Assembly (NCBI GenBank): GCA_005223185.1
Contig: NJBN01000001.1
Coordinates: forward strand, 434,001-498,000
Origin: a candidate division LCP-89 bacterium B3_LCP
GTDB taxonomy: Bacteria > Electryoneota > B3-LCP
Reading direction: 5' to 3'
DNA length: 64,000 bases
Below the pieces are notes generated by a model. The model was given only the letters and a program-made list of their open reading frames with translations, made no database searches and was not told the DNA's origin. Positions within the stretch are counted from its first letter, which is position 1, and every line of letters begins with the position of its first letter. Shown here piece after piece: positions 62,868 through 64,000 of this stretch. The position numbers and the translations under genes were made by a program.

Positions 62868-62896
62868 AATATACACAATATTTTCGGTTTTGTCAA
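62868..62896 (-). promoter_or_regulatory. Promoter of the 60714 gene, followed by a long leader
   Basis: Minus strand TTGACA (62896-62891), 17-bp spacer, TATATT (62873-62868). A near-consensus sigma-70 promoter. The start codon at 62612 is about 250 nt downstream, an unusually long leader for this window. Confidence 0.7.
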
Positions 62897-62934
62897 GTGG
62901 TTTGTTTTTTTGGGGGGATTTTCTCGAAAAAAGC

Positions 62935-63105
62935 GTCAGGTCTCCGTTGCACTAAGGACCTAACGCAACATGTAAAGCGGGGGCAAGCCCCCGCGCTACC
63001 TTTTGTCGGGGTCAGGGACGGCCCATGCCGAAGGACAGGCAAGCCCGAATACGGGATAAGGAAAGGGCGGACACAGAGGTCTGCTCGGGGGAAGCCTTGT
63101 GAATT
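62935..63105. repeat. Degenerate palindromes between two minus-strand genes
   Basis: GCGTCAGGTC..GACCTAACGC (62935-62964), GCGGGGGC-AA-GCCCCCGC (62977-62994), remnants of a GTCGGGGTC element and an imperfect GGGCGGACACAGAGGTCTGC copy (63065-63084). No gene is visible. Confidence 0.6.
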
Positions 63106-63141
63106 AAAAAAAGGGCAGACACATAGGTCCGCCCCTACAGT
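63106..63141 (-). terminator. Hairpin terminator, GTAGGGGCGGAC family, minus strand
   Basis: On the minus strand GGGCGGAC-CTATGT-GTCTGCCC, one G-T wobble in the stem, then eight T residues. It lies 20 bases after the acyl-CoA dehydrogenase stop. Confidence 0.75.
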
Positions 63142-63161
63142 ATTTCAGAGTCAGTGTGGGA

Positions 63162-64000
63162 TTATCTGGCTCTCTGCTGTGCTTCTTTGATCAGGCTCTT
63201 GCCTATAACCACTCGCTGGATCTGGTTGGTGCCTTCGTAGATCTGGGTGATCTTGGCGTCGCGCATGTATTTCTCTATGGGATAGTCCTTCATGTAACCA
63301 TAACCACCGAACAACTGCACTGCGTCAGTGGTTACTTTCATGGCTACATCTGAACACTTCAGCTTGGACATGGCGGAGAGCTTGGCAACGTTCTTTTCAC
63401 CAGCATCAATAGCGCGGGAAGCTTTATATAGAAGCGCTCGAGCGGATTCTATTTCCGTAGCCATGTCAGCCAACATCCACTGAATACCCTGGAAATCGGC
63501 GATCGCCTGCCCGAACTGTTCCCGCTGACGGACGTAATCAATAGCCAGATCAAAAGCACCCTGAGCGATCCCCAACGCTTGTGCGGCTACTCCGGGGCGC
63601 GAACGATCCAGAGTCTGCATAGCAGTGATAAAGCCCCGCCCGGTTTTGCCCAGCAGGTTTTCCTTGGGAACCTTGCAATCCTGAAAGATCAGCTCGCGGG
63701 TTGCGGAGGCGCGGATTCCTAATTTGTCCTCTTCCTTGCCGTAAGAAAACCCTTCCATGCCATCTTCAACGATGAAAGCGGAAGTGCCCATAACGCCCTT
63801 ACTCTGATCCGTAGAAGCAATCACCGTATAGACTTTAGCCACTCCGGCGTTGGTGATGAAATGCTTCAAACCGTTCAGAATATAGTAATCACCCTCTTCA
63901 CGAGCGGTGGTTTGCATATTAGATGCATCTGATCCGGCAGCAGGTTCAGTCAATCCAAATCCAGCCAGGATTTCACCACTGGCTAATTTGGGCAGAAAGC
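63162..64000 (-). CDS. Acyl-CoA dehydrogenase, C-terminal part (5' end outside window)
   Basis: About 279 residues are visible; the frame stays open to the window edge (FLPKLASGEILAGFGLTEPAAGSD). The FAD-binding middle-domain signature GLTEPAAGSDASNMQT and the C-terminal four-helix domain are clear: DRSRPGVAAQALGIAQGAFD, YVRQREQFGQAIADFQGIQW, LFGGYGYMKDYPIEKYMRDA and QIYEGTNQIQRVVI, whose Glu in YEGT is the catalytic base of short-chain enzymes. It oxidises acyl-CoA to enoyl-CoA in beta-oxidation, passing electrons to ETF. Butyryl-CoA-type specificity is likely but not certain. Confidence 0.94.
   Translation of the reverse strand, partial: FLPKLASGEILAGFGLTEPAAGSDASNMQTTAREEGDYYILNGLKHFITNAGVAKVYTVIASTDQSKGVMGTSAFIVEDGMEGFSYGKEEDKLGIRASATRELIFQDCKVPKENLLGKTGRGFITAMQTLDRSRPGVAAQALGIAQGAFDLAIDYVRQREQFGQAIADFQGIQWMLADMATEIESARALLYKASRAIDAGEKNVAKLSAMSKLKCSDVAMKVTTDAVQLFGGYGYMKDYPIEKYMRDAKITQIYEGTNQIQRVVIGKSLIKEAQQRAR

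Noticed and set aside
62654-62896. 80-codon minus-strand frame upstream of the 60714 gene
   Set aside because: It begins inside the promoter (-35 box), has no ribosome site and no recognisable family; treated as untranslated leader.

Overview
The window comes from a Gram-negative bacterium, most likely an uncultured lineage of the Fibrobacteres-Chlorobi-Bacteroidetes (FCB) group. Nearly every large plus-strand gene ends in the same ~85-residue C-terminal sorting domain of the type IX secretion system (T9SS): a core like NPFNPTTxIxF, a GxxV strand, GxHxVTFD, and SGxYxYRLxAGxF..KMxLxK. There is also a PorV-like outer-membrane protein, a TonB-dependent receptor and two lipoproteins. I saw no tRNA, rRNA, CRISPR array, transposase, integrase or phage gene. 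The phylum is an inference from these families.

Layout. 1-9 kb: three very large secreted repeat/beta-helix proteins. 9.2-21.1 kb: a same-strand locus of two secreted proteins, a lipoprotein, a TonB receptor, a PorV-like protein and an NHL-repeat lipoprotein. 21.3-25.9 kb: a secreted metallo-beta-lactamase-fold hydrolase and a lamin-tail/OB-fold protein. 26.2-36.2 kb (minus strand): a housekeeping block, thrS-infC-rpmI-rplT-pheS-pheT-zapB-like-zapA-[6S RNA]-rny-ymdB. infC starts at a rare ATT codon. 37.3-45.1 kb: secreted endonuclease/exonuclease/phosphatase (EEP) proteins, a frameshifted propeller-repeat protein and a small cargo protein. 45.1-54.9 kb: an accessory region with dense repeats, a DUF559 endonuclease between two direct repeats, a membrane protein, two HEPN-like proteins, a 1-pyrroline-5-carboxylate dehydrogenase, a DUF3800 protein and a HigB toxin next to a HigA-ImmA/IrrE-GIY-YIG fusion. 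55-58 kb: walJ-like, pyrE, pyrF and fur. 58.3-62.6 kb: a frameshifted subtilase and another propeller-repeat cargo. 63.2-64 kb: an acyl-CoA dehydrogenase cut by the window end.

The most unusual feature is a population of palindromic elements, many beginning GTAGGGG, that fold into hairpins or three-way (cloverleaf-like) structures. They fill intergenic spaces, where several serve as terminators. Four copies also sit in frame inside coding sequence, always at the same point of the T9SS sorting domain, in four different genes and from two palindrome families. A second unusual feature is the DUF559 gene bounded by two ~150-bp G/C-tract repeats, one of which supplies its stop codon. A third is a rigid promoter pattern (TTGACT or TTGCTT, exactly 17 bp, TATATT) ahead of most secreted-protein genes.

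Two genes (39254-40413 and 58322-60515) are each broken by a single-base indel. Reads are needed to tell mutation from assembly error.
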